From Actinotalea alkalitolerans (GTDB taxonomy: Bacteria; Actinomycetota; Actinomycetes; Actinomycetales; Cellulomonadaceae): DNA of 64,000 bases. Positions 43,083-52,063 of the stretch are shown piece after piece (the first letter of the stretch is position 1; the number at the start of each line of letters is the position of its first letter). A model generated the notes under the pieces. The model searched no databases. It was not told where the DNA came from and saw only the letters and a program-made list of their open reading frames with translations. The DNA is taken from contig NZ_JAMBPP010000001.1 in the NCBI RefSeq assembly GCF_023369855.1, positions 310,001-374,000 on the forward strand, read 5' to 3'. A program made the translations under genes and the position numbers.

Positions 43083-43509
43083 TCGCCGGTGAGGATACCC
43101 GGTCGGGAGCGTGCGCTCCCAATCGTGCCTCCCGCGCCGACCACGCGGCTGCCGTACCGAGCACGAGCTCGACCGCCCCGGCGGTCACCAGACCGGGCCC
43201 GGGGGCGCCGTCGGCCAGCCACGAGACGGCCCGCCCGAGGGCGAACGCCAGGAGGACGGTGGCCGCGAGGAGTGCGGCCTGAGAGCGCCACGCTGCCCGT
43301 CGCACGCCGACCAGGACCAGCCCTCCCACGGCTGCCAGCGCGGCACCGACCCCCCGGACCTCGTTGCGCATCGCCGGGTGGTCGGCGGGCGGGATGCCGT
43401 TGGCCTCGTGCAGCACGTCGGGGACCACCAGGCCGAGCCCCCCGACGGCGACGAGCACGAGCCCCGCCAGGACGGTCGCGGCGAGTGCGAGCCGGTTCCT
43501 CACCGCCAT
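43078..43509 (-). CDS. DUF4345-like small membrane protein
   Basis: 143 aa with four membrane helices. The loop after helix 1 (PPADHPAMRNEVRGVGAAL) has the conserved NExRG motif of DUF4345-type proteins. Function unknown. The ATG overlaps the end of the NmrA-like reductase by 10 nt, so the two are coupled. Its TAG stop lies within the first five bases of the mature tRNA-Ser, meaning that RNase P cleavage would remove the last base or bases of this ORF from the mRNA. Confidence 0.75.
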   Translation of the reverse strand: MAVRNRLALAATVLAGLVLVAVGGLGLVVPDVLHEANGIPPADHPAMRNEVRGVGAALAAVGGLVLVGVRRAAWRSQAALLAATVLLAFALGRAVSWLADGAPGPGLVTAGAVELVLGTAAAWSAREARLGAHAPDRVSSPAR

Positions 43510-44360
43510 GCCCCGGCGGCCGCCTCGGCGCGCACGAACCCCTCGAGGCTGCGCGGCGGCCGACCGAGGGCCGCCTGCACTCCCGCGACCGGGTGGACGT
43601 TGCGCCCGTCGAAGACCTCGACGCACAGGTCGGTGAGCATCTGCGCGTAGTCGGCACCGGCCTGCGCCGCGACCGCCTCCCGGAAGTCCTCGGGGTCCAT
43701 CGCCAGGTAGGTGACCTCCCGACCGGTCACCGCGGCGATCTCGGCGACCGCCTGCGCGAACGTCAGCGACGCGGGCCCGGTCACCTCGTGGACACGGCCA
43801 CGCAGCGCCGGGTCGGTCAGCGCCGCCACGACGACGTCCGCGACGTCCTCGAGGTCGACGAACGGCTCGGGGACGTCCCCGGCGGGCAGCGCGACCAGGC
43901 CGGACAGCACCCCCTCGAGCAGGGCGCCCTCGCTGAGGTTCTGCATGAACCACGAGGCCCGGACCACGGTCCACGCGAGCCCTGAGGCCTCGACCACGAG
44001 CTCGGCCCGACGGGCGTTGGCCTCACCGCGGCCCGAGAGCAGCACCACGTGCTCGACCCCGGCCGCCCGGGCCAGGGCGACGAGGTCGGCGACGTCCTCG
44101 GGAGCCCCGTCGACGGCGAGGTCGGGGACGTAGGTCAGGTAGAGGGCCGACGCACCCTCGATCGCGGGTGCCCAGGTGCTGCGGTCCTGCCAGTCGAAGG
44201 GAGGCTGCGAACGCCGCGAGCGACCCTCGACGGGGATGCCCGCCCGCTCGAGCCGGTCGACCACGCGCCGGCCCGTCTTGCCGGTCGCGCCGATCACGTG
44301 GACGGTGCCGGGGCCGATGCTGGTGCCGGCTGCGGCGGTGCTGGTGCTGGTGCTGGACAT
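43500..44360 (-). CDS. NmrA-like NAD(P)-binding reductase
   Basis: 286 aa. After a Ser/Thr-rich N-terminus the nucleotide-binding motif VIGATGKTGRRV appears near residue 22. The atypical SDR lacks the YxxxK pair and has VVRASWFMQNL, typical of NmrA/TMR-like redox sensors or quinone-type reductases. AAGGAG lies 6 nt before the ATG. It is divergent from an AraC-type regulator across 136 bp, which is the usual arrangement of a regulated oxidoreductase and its activator. Confidence 0.87.
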   Translation of the reverse strand: MSSTSTSTAAAGTSIGPGTVHVIGATGKTGRRVVDRLERAGIPVEGRSRRSQPPFDWQDRSTWAPAIEGASALYLTYVPDLAVDGAPEDVADLVALARAAGVEHVVLLSGRGEANARRAELVVEASGLAWTVVRASWFMQNLSEGALLEGVLSGLVALPAGDVPEPFVDLEDVADVVVAALTDPALRGRVHEVTGPASLTFAQAVAEIAAVTGREVTYLAMDPEDFREAVAAQAGADYAQMLTDLCVEVFDGRNVHPVAGVQAALGRPPRSLEGFVRAEAAAGAWR

Positions 44361-44496
44361 GTCGCGCTCCTTCGTCTCGGTGGTGATCCCACCCTCGGGC
44401 CCGGTGGCTGCACGATCCATGCCCGGGCGTCCGGGGTCCTGTGCCGTTCGTCCACAGGTGCTGGACGCGCCTGGGCGACGCTGCGAGGCTCGCCGG

Positions 44497-45546
44497 GTGA
44501 CCAGGTCCCTCCCCTCCCTGCCGGTACGCCCGCACCCGTCCCCGGCAGCGCGCCTCTTCCCCGCGCCACGCGTTGACCCCGTGGGGGAGGCGCTGCACCT
44601 GCTGCGCCTCGACGGCGCGCTGTACTGCCGGTCCGAGCTGACCGCCCCCTCGGGGATCGACCTGCCGCCCTTCGACGACCTGCTCTTCCTGCACGTGGTG
44701 ACGTCGGGCCGCGCCTGGCTCACGGTCGGCGGGCAGCCCCCGCGCGCCCTCGACCAGGGTTCGGTCGCCCTGGTCGCGCCGGGGGTCGCGCACCGCCTGA
44801 CCAGCGGCCCGTCCCAGCGGGCGACGCCGCTCTTCGACATCCCGGTCGAGACCCTGAGCGAGCGCTACGAGGTGCTGCGCCACGGCGGTGGGGGTGAGAC
44901 CACTCTCGCGACCTGCAGCGTGCTGCGCCTGGACCACGCGGCGTCCGCGCGGATCCTCGCCGAGCTCCCGCCCGCCCTCGTGGTGGACGTCTGGTCGGGG
45001 GACGACCTGGGCTGGGTGCACAGCACGATGCGCCTCATCGCACGCGAGGCTGCGGCCGACCGCCCCGGTGGGGAGACCGTCCTGACGCGGCTCGCCGACG
45101 TGCTGGCCGTCCAGGTGCTGCGGGCCTGGCTCGACGAGGGGGCGAGCTCGACCCAGGGGTGGCTCGCGGCTCTGCACGACGAGCACGTCGGCGCGGCCCT
45201 CGCCGCGGTGCACCGCGCCCCCGCGCACCCGTGGACCCTCGACGGGCTCGCGGCCGTGGCCCACCTGTCCCGGTCGGCCTTCGCGGCGCGCTTCACGGCG
45301 CTCGTCGGCGAGCCGGCCATGCGCTATGTCACCTGGTGGCGGCTGCGGCTGGCCCACGACCGCCTCGTCGCCGGTGACCTGTCGGTCGCGTCCGTCGCCC
45401 ACGGGGTCGGCTACGTCTCCGAGGCGGCCTTCTCACGGGCCTTCCGGCGTGAGCTCGGGGTCGCGCCGGGCGAGGTCCGACGGCGGCGACCGGCACCGCT
45501 GCCGCGCTCCCCGGAGGTCGTCCGGGACCCCGCCGTCGTACCGTGA
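44497..45546 (+). CDS. AraC-family transcriptional regulator
   Basis: 349 aa from a GTG. The N-terminal cupin domain (about 25-205) matches the AraC_binding_2/cupin_6 type: LLFLHVVTSGRAWLTVGG and LVAPGVAHRL. The C-terminal AraC DNA-binding domain (about 235-335) has two helix-turn-helix motifs, LAAVAHLSRSAFAARF and VASVAHGVGYVSEAAFSRAF. It likely controls the divergent NmrA-like reductase gene. The sirtuin gene begins 4 nt after its stop. Confidence 0.9.
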   Translation: MTRSLPSLPVRPHPSPAARLFPAPRVDPVGEALHLLRLDGALYCRSELTAPSGIDLPPFDDLLFLHVVTSGRAWLTVGGQPPRALDQGSVALVAPGVAHRLTSGPSQRATPLFDIPVETLSERYEVLRHGGGGETTLATCSVLRLDHAASARILAELPPALVVDVWSGDDLGWVHSTMRLIAREAAADRPGGETVLTRLADVLAVQVLRAWLDEGASSTQGWLAALHDEHVGAALAAVHRAPAHPWTLDGLAAVAHLSRSAFAARFTALVGEPAMRYVTWWRLRLAHDRLVAGDLSVASVAHGVGYVSEAAFSRAFRRELGVAPGEVRRRRPAPLPRSPEVVRDPAVVP

Positions 45547-45550
45547 ACCG

Positions 45551-46450
45551 GTGAGCAGCACTCCCCTGAGCGTGAGCCCCGTGGACGTCGCGGGCGCCCC
45601 GGCCCGTCCGCCGACGTCGGCCGCACCGGACCTGTCCGACGTGGTCGCGCTGCTCGCCGGGCGTCGCGTGGCGGTGCTCACCGGGGCGGGCATCTCGACC
45701 GACTCGGGGATCCCGGACTACCGCGGCCCCGACTCTCCGCCGCGCACCCCCATGACCTACCAGCAGTTCGTCTCGGACGCGGCGTTCCGGCGCACCTACT
45801 GGGCACGCAACCACGTCGGGTGGCGGCACGTGCACCGCACCCGGCCCAACCCGGGGCACGAGGCGGTCGCGCGGCTCGAGGAGCGGGGTGTGGCGGTCGG
45901 GGTGATCACCCAGAACGTGGACCGGCTGCACCACCTGGCCGGCAGCCGCACGGTGATCGACCTGCACGGGACGTACGCGGAGATCCTCTGCCTGGGCTGC
46001 GGCGACCGCACCTCGCGGGACCACCTGGCCCAGCGGCTCGTGCTGCTCAACCCGGGGTTCGAGGAGGCCGTGGGGGCCGTGGCGGACGTCGAGATCGCGC
46101 CTGACGCCGACGCGGTGATCGAGTCGACCCAGGGCTTCGTGGTCGCGGACTGCGAGTGCTGCGGCGGCATGCTCAAGCCCGACATCGTCTACTTCGGGGA
46201 GAACGTGCCCAAGGAGCGGGTGGCCCGGGCGTTCGCCCTGGTCGACGCGGCGCAGGCGCTGCTGGTGGCGGGGACGTCGCTGACGGTCATGTCGGGTCTG
46301 CGGTTCGTGCGGCACGCGGCCCGTGCGGGGATGCCCGTGGTGGTGGTCAACCGGGGGGCGACCCGGGGCGACCCGTTGGCGACGCTGCGCGTGGACGCGG
46401 GGACCTCACCGACCCTCACGGCCCTCGCCGACCTGCTCCCCGCGGTCTAG
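45551..46450 (+). CDS. cobB: Sirtuin, NAD-dependent protein deacylase
   Basis: 299 aa. The NAD-binding GAGISTDSGIPDYRG, TQNVDRLHHLAGS and catalytic His in LHGTY are complete. A zinc site is formed by CLGC and CECC. About 40 extra N-terminal residues precede the Rossmann fold, and the zinc module contains an acidic insertion (VADVEIAPDADAVIE). It removes acyl groups from lysines in the cytosol. GTG start 4 nt after the AraC stop. Its last 45 nt overlap the tail of tadA on the other strand. Confidence 0.92.
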   Translation: MSSTPLSVSPVDVAGAPARPPTSAAPDLSDVVALLAGRRVAVLTGAGISTDSGIPDYRGPDSPPRTPMTYQQFVSDAAFRRTYWARNHVGWRHVHRTRPNPGHEAVARLEERGVAVGVITQNVDRLHHLAGSRTVIDLHGTYAEILCLGCGDRTSRDHLAQRLVLLNPGFEEAVGAVADVEIAPDADAVIESTQGFVVADCECCGGMLKPDIVYFGENVPKERVARAFALVDAAQALLVAGTSLTVMSGLRFVRHAARAGMPVVVVNRGATRGDPLATLRVDAGTSPTLTALADLLPAV

Positions 46451-46933
46451 GGGCCTGCCGTCCGGGGCCCCGCCGCCCGACGCACGCTGGGTGTGGAAGA
46501 AGTCCCGCAGCAGCTGCCCGCACTCGGTCTCGAGCACACCGCCGACGACCTCGACGGCGTGGTTGAGCCGTCGGTCGCGAACGAGGTCGTGCACCGACCC
46601 GGCCGCTCCGGCCTTGGGGTCCCACGCCCCCAGCACCAGCCGTGGCACGCGGGCCAGCACGATCGCCCCCGCGCACATCGCGCACGGCTCGAGGGTCACC
46701 ACCAGGGTGCAGTCGTCCAGGCGCCACCGACCCAGGGTGCGCGCGGCCTCACGCAGGGCGAGCACCTCGGCATGGGCGGTGGGGTCGGCCGTGGCCTCCC
46801 GCTCGTTGCGGCCTCGCCCGACGACGTCCCCGTCGGGTCCCAGGACGACCGCACCCACCGGGACGTCACCCGTGGCCAGGGCCAGCCGAGCCTGCGCGAG
46901 CGCGTCCCGCATGGGCTCGTCGTGGCTGTGCAT
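46406..46933 (-). CDS. tadA: tRNA adenosine(34) deaminase
   Basis: 175 aa. The zinc-deaminase motif is complete: HAE in [11 protein letters not shown] and PCAMC in [12 protein letters not shown], followed by [14 protein letters not shown] and LLRDFF, all of which mark TadA rather than free-base deaminases. It converts A34 to inosine in tRNA-Arg(ACG). GAGGTGG lies 5 nt before the ATG. The extra 20 residues at the C-terminus are encoded in the stretch overlapping the convergent sirtuin gene. Confidence 0.93.
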   Translation of the reverse strand: MHSHDEPMRDALAQARLALATGDVPVGAVVLGPDGDVVGRGRNEREATADPTAHAEVLALREAARTLGRWRLDDCTLVVTLEPCAMCAGAIVLARVPRLVLGAWDPKAGAAGSVHDLVRDRRLNHAVEVVGGVLETECGQLLRDFFHTQRASGGGAPDGRPLDRGEQVGEGREGR

Positions 46934-47053
46934 CGTCCCCACCTCGTCACCTCCGTGGTCGGCCGTCCCGCGGCCGGGCGCCATCGGGAGCGGGTGGTCC
47001 GGGCACCCTGGCGCGGGCCCTGCTCGTGGACGGTAGCCGGTACGGTTCACCTC

Positions 47054-47689
47054 ATGCGCCTGCACGTCGCCGACCACCCGCTGGTCGCCCACAAGCTCAC
47101 CGTCCTGCGTGACAAGGACACCGCCTCGCCGATCTTCCGCCAGCTGGTCGAGGAGCTGGTGACGCTGCTGGCCTACGAGGCCACCCGCGAGGTCCGCACC
47201 GAGCAGATCGAGGTGACCACCCCCGTCGCGACCACGACCGGGACGCACCTGGCCGACCCTCGCCCGCTCGTCGTCCCGATCCTGCGCGCGGGGCTGGGGA
47301 TGCTCGAGGGGATGACCCGGCTGCTGCCCACGGCCGAGGTCGGGTTCCTGGGTCTGCAGCGCGACGAGGAGACCCTTCAGGCGATCACCTACGCCAACCG
47401 GCTCCCCGACGACCTCTCGGGCCGCCAGTGCTTCGTGCTCGACCCGATGCTCGCCACGGGCGGCACCCTCATCGCGAGCATCGACTACCTGTTCGAGCGG
47501 GGCGCGCGGGACGTGACGTGCATCTGCATCCTCGCGGCCCCCGAGGGCCTGGCCGTGGTCGAGAAGCACGTCGGTGACCGGGCGGACGTGACGGTGGTCG
47601 TGGCCGCCGTCGACGAGCGGCTCAACGAGAAGGCGTACATCGTCCCCGGTCTCGGGGATGCGGGCGACCGCCTGTACGGCCTGGTCTGA
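47054..47689 (+). CDS. upp: Uracil phosphoribosyltransferase
   Basis: 211 aa, full length. The PRPP-binding loop [11 protein letters not shown] and the uracil-binding tail [16 protein letters not shown] are intact, and the N-terminal [17 protein letters not shown] is typical. It makes UMP from uracil and PRPP in pyrimidine salvage. It is divergent from tadA, as in many actinobacteria, across about 120 bp. Confidence 0.96.
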   Translation: MRLHVADHPLVAHKLTVLRDKDTASPIFRQLVEELVTLLAYEATREVRTEQIEVTTPVATTTGTHLADPRPLVVPILRAGLGMLEGMTRLLPTAEVGFLGLQRDEETLQAITYANRLPDDLSGRQCFVLDPMLATGGTLIASIDYLFERGARDVTCICILAAPEGLAVVEKHVGDRADVTVVVAAVDERLNEKAYIVPGLGDAGDRLYGLV

Positions 47690-47712
47690 CCGCCTCTCCC
47701 GGCGGCCACCAC

Positions 47713-47746
47713 CCCAGTCACAGGCCCCGAGCGGACTGTGACTGGG
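47713..47746 (+). terminator. Terminator of upp
   Basis: CCCAGTCACAG and CTGTGACTGGG form a perfect 11-bp stem with a 12-nt loop, starting 24 bp after the upp stop. There is no U-tract. Its symmetry also fits an operator, but the position directly after a stop favours termination. Confidence 0.65.
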
Positions 47747-47931
47747 ATCACCCTGGCGCACCCGGCGTCAGCACCGACCTCTCGCTGATCTGCACCGGGA
47801 CCACGCACCGCTCGGGGGGCCTGGGCGTTTCGTCCCTCTTGTCACGCCCGGACGGGTGACCCTCGTCCCAAGATGTGAGATGGTCGCCGAGAGAGGTTGG
47901 TGCTCCGGCCCGCGCCGGTCACACTCGACCT

Positions 47932-48558
47932 ATGACTGCTGTCTCGCTCGCACTGACTGACGCACCCGCGTCAGGCATCGAGCGAGCCCCGGACGAGTCC
48001 CGCCCGGGCTTCGCCCTCTACGTCGGTGTCGACGAGTCGATGGGCGCAGCCGGCACGACGATGCTCGCCGACCTCGCCCAGGCCGTGCTGCAGCTCGTCT
48101 CCGAGCTCGGACCGGAGATGGACGCCCACGCGTCCCTGTCGCTGACCGCCCGGCCCGGCACGTCCCTGATCGACAACCTGCGCACCGAGCTCGCCCGTGA
48201 GGGCACCGCATCGGCGGCGCAGCGCGCCCGGGCGGCCTGGTCGCGCACGACCGTCATCGACCTGGGGGCGCGCAGCGTCACGGTGCGCGGCGCCCCCGTC
48301 GCCCTGACCTTCAAGGAGTTCGCACTCCTCGAGTACCTCGTCCACGCGCCCCACCGAGCCGTCACCCGTGACGAGCTGATGAGGTCCGTGTGGGGCAAGG
48401 GCGTGCCCGCCTCGGGCACGCGCACCATCGACGTCCATGTGCGGCGGCTGCGGGACAAGCTGGGGGGCCTCCTGCAGATCGCCACCGTCCGGGGTGTGGG
48501 GTATCGATTCGACCCCACACCCGAGATCGTCCTCGTCGGCTCGGGGGATGCTGGCTGA
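47932..48558 (+). CDS. Orphan OmpR-type winged-helix DNA-binding protein
   Basis: 208 aa. The first 110 residues are an alpha/beta region that is not a receiver domain: there is no acidic pocket and no phosphorylatable Asp motif. The C-terminal 90 residues are a Trans_reg_C winged helix, with LTFKEFALLEYLVHAP, VTRDELMRSVWG and RTIDVHVRRLRDKLGG followed by VRGVGYRF. It is therefore a phosphorylation-independent regulator. The next gene on the same strand is nrdA, after a terminator. Confidence 0.83.
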   Translation: MTAVSLALTDAPASGIERAPDESRPGFALYVGVDESMGAAGTTMLADLAQAVLQLVSELGPEMDAHASLSLTARPGTSLIDNLRTELAREGTASAAQRARAAWSRTTVIDLGARSVTVRGAPVALTFKEFALLEYLVHAPHRAVTRDELMRSVWGKGVPASGTRTIDVHVRRLRDKLGGLLQIATVRGVGYRFDPTPEIVLVGSGDAG

Positions 48559-48651
48559 GGACCGTGCACTGCCGGGTCGCGCGAACCAGGGGGCTCTACC
48601 GCGGCCCGGCAGTGCCATCTCCGTGCCGTCCCTGACGGCCACCCGTACCGG

Positions 48652-48692
48652 GCCCGGAGATCTGCGCAGCACGTCTGCGCAGGTCCCCGGGC
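48652..48692 (+). terminator. Terminator of the winged-helix gene
   Basis: GCCCGG and CCGGGC close a long hairpin that contains two copies of the palindrome CTGCGCAG, able to pair with each other across CACGT. It is followed by TTTCCCGTGTTTTA, an unusually T-rich tail for this genome, which supports intrinsic termination. Confidence 0.7.
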
Positions 48693-48703
48693 TTTCCCGT
48701 GTT

Positions 48704-48755
48704 TTATCCACAGCCACCCCTCGTTGCACACAGGCCGTCCACAGACCCGTCCACA
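48704..48755 (+). promoter_or_regulatory. Cluster of DnaA boxes upstream of nrdA
   Basis: A perfect box TTATCCACA (48704-48712) is followed in the same orientation by TTGCACACA (48724-48732) and two copies of CCGTCCACA (48735-48743, 48747-48755). The start-to-start spacings are 20, 11 and 12 bp. The degenerate boxes keep the CCACA core. DnaA is known to regulate nrd operons in several bacteria, so replication-linked control is likely. Confidence 0.7.
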
Positions 48756-48791
48756 GGAATGCGCACATGTAGGGGTCGGCACCCTCTACCA

Positions 48792-48807
48792 CCACAACAT
48801 CTTGCGT
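48792..48807 (+). promoter_or_regulatory. NrdR-box-like site
   Basis: CCACAACATCTTGCGT matches the palindromic NrdR consensus ACACWATATMTWGTGT at 13 of 16 positions. NrdR normally binds two boxes about 31 bp apart; a second site of comparable quality was not found, only a weak GATATAG-containing stretch 38 bp downstream. Confidence 0.5.
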
Positions 48808-48976
48808 GTCACCGTTGCCCTTCGGTCCGAGCCGATATAGCGTCGCCCACGTCGGCCTGACGCCGGGGGCACCACCACCACCCCCTCCGGCAGGTCGTCG
48901 GCCGAGCCCCACCGACGTGGCTCACCTGACCCGCAGCCGCCGCGCTGCCCGCACCGATCTGCCGCGAGGACCCGCC

Positions 48977-51900
48977 GTGACCATCACCGACCCATCGACC
49001 GACCAGCGGCCCGCAGCCCCCGACGCCACCCCGAGCGCACCGGCAGCCGGACGCATCCACGTCACCAAGCGTGACGGGACCCGCGAGCCCTACAACGCAG
49101 ACATGATCAACAAGGCGATCGAGCGTGCCGCCGTCGGCCTCGAGGACCAGATCTCCAAGACGACGCAGGTCGCGACCGAGCTCGCGATCACGCTCTTCGA
49201 CGGGATCACCACCGAGCAGCTCGACGAGGCCGCGATCAGCGTCGCCGTCCAGAACGTCAAGGACGACCCCGACTTCGACATCATCGCGGCGCGCCTGCTG
49301 CGCAAGGTCATCTACAAGCGGGTGCTCGGCAACTACGAGACCGACCTCGAGCTCGCCCTGCTGCACCAGGCGCGCTTCCCGGGCTACGTCCGCGAGGCCG
49401 TCGAGCTGGGCCTGCTCGACGAGCGCCTGGTCACCCACTTCGACCTCGACGCGATCGCCGCGGCCCTCGACCACCACCACGACGAGCAGCTGCGCTACAT
49501 CGGCACCGTCACCATGCGGAACCGGTACATGATCACCGATCGGCACGGCAAGGCCCTCGAGGTCCCCCAGTACTTCTGGATGCGGGTGTCGATGGGCCTG
49601 TCGCTCAACGAGGCGAACCCCACCCAGAAGGCGATCGAGTTCTACGACAAGATCGCCCGCCTGGACTACCTGCCCGCGGGCTCCACGCTGGTCAACGCCG
49701 GCACCTCCTACCCCCAGCTCTCCAACTGCTTCGTGATGCAGATGGAGGACGACATCGAGCACATCGCCAAGTCCGTGCGCGACGTCATGTGGCTGACCAA
49801 GGGCACCGGCGGCATCGGCCTGTCCGTGACGAAGCTGCGGTCCGAGGGGTCGCAGATCAAGTCGAACAACACCACGTCGACCGGCCCGATCCCCTTCATG
49901 CACACGATCGACTCGACCCTGCGAGCGGTGTCCCGCGGCGGCAAGAAGTTCGGTGCGCTGTGCTTCTACATGGAGAACTGGCACCTGGACTTCCCGCAGT
50001 TCCTGGACCTGCGGCAGAACTCGGGCGACCCCTACCGCCGCACCCGCACCGCCAACACCGCGGTCTGGATCTCCGACGAGTTCATGAAGCGCGTCGCGGA
50101 CGACGCCGACTGGTACCTCTTCGACCCGGCAGACACCCCCGACCTCGTCGAGCTGGTGGGCCGCGCGTTCTCCGAGCGCTACGCCCACTACGTCGCGCAG
50201 GCCGAGGCCGGACGCCTCACGCGCTTCCGCCGGATCAAGGCCCGTGAGCAGTACACGCAGATCCTCATCACCCTGCAGAGCACGTCCCACCCGTGGCTCA
50301 CGTGGAAGGACACCATCAACTCCCGTGCGCTGAACAACAACACCGGGACCATCCACCTGTCCAACCTGTGCACCGAGATCACGCTGCCCCAGGACCGCGA
50401 GAACATCGCCGTCTGCAACCTGGCGTCGATCAACCTCTCGACCCACCTGGTCGACGGCGAGATCGACTGGGACCGCCTCAAGGCCAGCGCGCAGCTCGCC
50501 GTGCGCCAGCTCGACAACCTGGTGGACATCACGCTCTCCTCGGTGGCCGAGTCCGAGCACGCGAACAACGCCAACCGCGCGATCGGCCTGGGGGTCATGG
50601 GCTTCACCGACCTCACCGAGCGGCTCGGCTTCGCCTACGAGTCGGAGGAGTCGTACGAGCTCATCGACCGGATCGTGGAGTTCGTCAGCTACCACGCGAT
50701 CGACGCGAGCGCCGACCTGGCCCGTGAGCGCGGCTCGTACGACAACTTCGAGGGCTCGGGCTGGTCGCAGGGCATGGTCCCGATCGACACCATCGCGCGC
50801 CTCGAGGCCGACCGCGGGATCCCCGTGGCGGTCGACCGCACCACGCGCCTGGACTGGGACGCGCTGCGCGCCAAGGTCAAGGGCGGCATCCGCAACGCGA
50901 CCCTGATGGCCATCGCGCCGACGGCGTCGATCGGCCTGGTCGCCGGCACCACGCCCGGCCTGGACCCGCAGTTCTCGCAGATCTTCTCGCGCGCGACCAG
51001 CTCGGGGAAGTTCCTCGAGGTCAACCGCAACCTGGTGCACGACCTGCAGCAGCTCGGCCTGTGGGAGCAGGTCCGCGACGACCTGCTCGCCGCGCAGGGC
51101 GACCTGTCGCAGGTCCCCGGCGTGCCCGAGCACATCAAGGCGATCTACCAGACCTCCTTCCAGCTCTCGCCGTACGCCTTCATCGAGGTCGCGGCCCGGG
51201 CCCAGAAGTGGATCGACCAGGCGATCAGCCGCAACATCTACCTCCAGACGCGTGACGTCTCCGAGATGGCCAAGCTGTACTCGGCCGCCTGGGAGCGTGG
51301 GGTCAAGACGACCTACTACCTGCACGTCAAGCCGCGCCACACCGCCGAGCAGTCCACCGTGCGGGTCAACAAGTCCGAGAACCGTCCGGCCCCCACCGGC
51401 CAGGCCCCGGCAGCTGCGGGCAGCAGCGCACCGCGTCGTGGGTTCGGCTTCGGCAAGAGCTCGGGCAGCCCGGCGGCGGCCCCCGTCGCCGTCGTGCCCG
51501 TCCAGACCCCCGCAGCCGAGCCGGTCGCACCGCAGGTCGTCGAGCCGGTCGCGGCGCCGGCACGGTCCGGCTTCTCGATCGTCACCGCACCAGCGGCCGT
51601 CCTGGCTGAGGTCGCCGCCTCCGGACGTCGGGCCGCACCCGCGGCACCCGCGGCACCTGCGGCTCCGGTCCAGGAGGCGCCTGCGCCCGCACCGGCTCCG
51701 GAGGCACCCTCCGCCGTCGCGGAACCCGTCCGGGCCCCCGCCGCCTGGGTGCGTGCCACCACGGCCACGTCGCCGGTCGCCGCACCGCCGGCTCCCGTCG
51801 CGCAGCCTGCCCCGGCCACGCCGTCGGTCCCGGCCCAGGAGACCACCGGTGCCCCGCAGGAGACGTACAGCGCCCCGCAGGACGCGTACAGCCCTCCGCA

Positions 51901-52015
51901 GGACGCCTTCGGCGAGATCGTCAGCGACTTCGCCTCGGAGGACCTCGACGTCGTCGACGGGGTGGCCTGCCCGATCGACCCGATGGAGCGGCTCCAGTGC
52001 GAGTCCTGCCAGTGA
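48977..52015 (+). CDS. nrdA: Class I ribonucleotide reductase alpha subunit
   Basis: 1012 aa. An ATP-cone (about residues 25-115, with VTKRDGTREPYNADMINKAI) precedes the ten-stranded barrel. Active-site cysteines are in SNCFVMQME, NLCTEITLP and AVCNLASINLS, and the radical-relay tyrosines near the end of the barrel are present. Beyond about residue 790 comes an unusual linker of some 180 residues, almost entirely Ala, Pro and Val, before a conserved tail with the shuttle pair CESC. GTG start with GAGGA upstream. It reduces ribonucleotides together with the class Ic-type beta subunit encoded 48 nt downstream. Confidence 0.95.
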   Translation: MTITDPSTDQRPAAPDATPSAPAAGRIHVTKRDGTREPYNADMINKAIERAAVGLEDQISKTTQVATELAITLFDGITTEQLDEAAISVAVQNVKDDPDFDIIAARLLRKVIYKRVLGNYETDLELALLHQARFPGYVREAVELGLLDERLVTHFDLDAIAAALDHHHDEQLRYIGTVTMRNRYMITDRHGKALEVPQYFWMRVSMGLSLNEANPTQKAIEFYDKIARLDYLPAGSTLVNAGTSYPQLSNCFVMQMEDDIEHIAKSVRDVMWLTKGTGGIGLSVTKLRSEGSQIKSNNTTSTGPIPFMHTIDSTLRAVSRGGKKFGALCFYMENWHLDFPQFLDLRQNSGDPYRRTRTANTAVWISDEFMKRVADDADWYLFDPADTPDLVELVGRAFSERYAHYVAQAEAGRLTRFRRIKAREQYTQILITLQSTSHPWLTWKDTINSRALNNNTGTIHLSNLCTEITLPQDRENIAVCNLASINLSTHLVDGEIDWDRLKASAQLAVRQLDNLVDITLSSVAESEHANNANRAIGLGVMGFTDLTERLGFAYESEESYELIDRIVEFVSYHAIDASADLARERGSYDNFEGSGWSQGMVPIDTIARLEADRGIPVAVDRTTRLDWDALRAKVKGGIRNATLMAIAPTASIGLVAGTTPGLDPQFSQIFSRATSSGKFLEVNRNLVHDLQQLGLWEQVRDDLLAAQGDLSQVPGVPEHIKAIYQTSFQLSPYAFIEVAARAQKWIDQAISRNIYLQTRDVSEMAKLYSAAWERGVKTTYYLHVKPRHTAEQSTVRVNKSENRPAPTGQAPAAAGSSAPRRGFGFGKSSGSPAAAPVAVVPVQTPAAEPVAPQVVEPVAAPARSGFSIVTAPAAVLAEVAASGRRAAPAAPAAPAAPVQEAPAPAPAPEAPSAVAEPVRAPAAWVRATTATSPVAAPPAPVAQPAPATPSVPAQETTGAPQETYSAPQDAYSPPQDAFGEIVSDFASEDLDVVDGVACPIDPMERLQCESCQ

Positions 52016-52063
52016 CGACCGCCCCGCACATCCCCACCGCCCTCACTGCCGCAAGGAGCTGAC

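Larger units (their letters stand above)
48559..48976 (+). promoter_or_regulatory. nrd control region
   Basis: This 418-bp non-coding stretch holds, in order, a terminator for the winged-helix gene, four DnaA-box-like sites (48704-48755), an NrdR-like box (48792-48807) and, after a TATAG-containing AT-richer patch at 48835-48841, a GC-rich leader of about 130 nt to the nrdA GTG. The individual elements are listed separately. A clear -35/-10 pair with ideal spacing was not found. Confidence 0.6.

Noticed and set aside
48830-48845. Second NrdR box
   Set aside because: It shares only the central ATAT with the consensus, and its 38-bp offset from the first box does not fit the usual spacing. It may instead be part of a promoter -10.
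48559-48976. Chromosomal replication origin
   Set aside because: DnaA boxes are present, but there is no dnaA, dnaN, gyrB or AT-rich unwinding element nearby, and regulation of nrdA explains the boxes.
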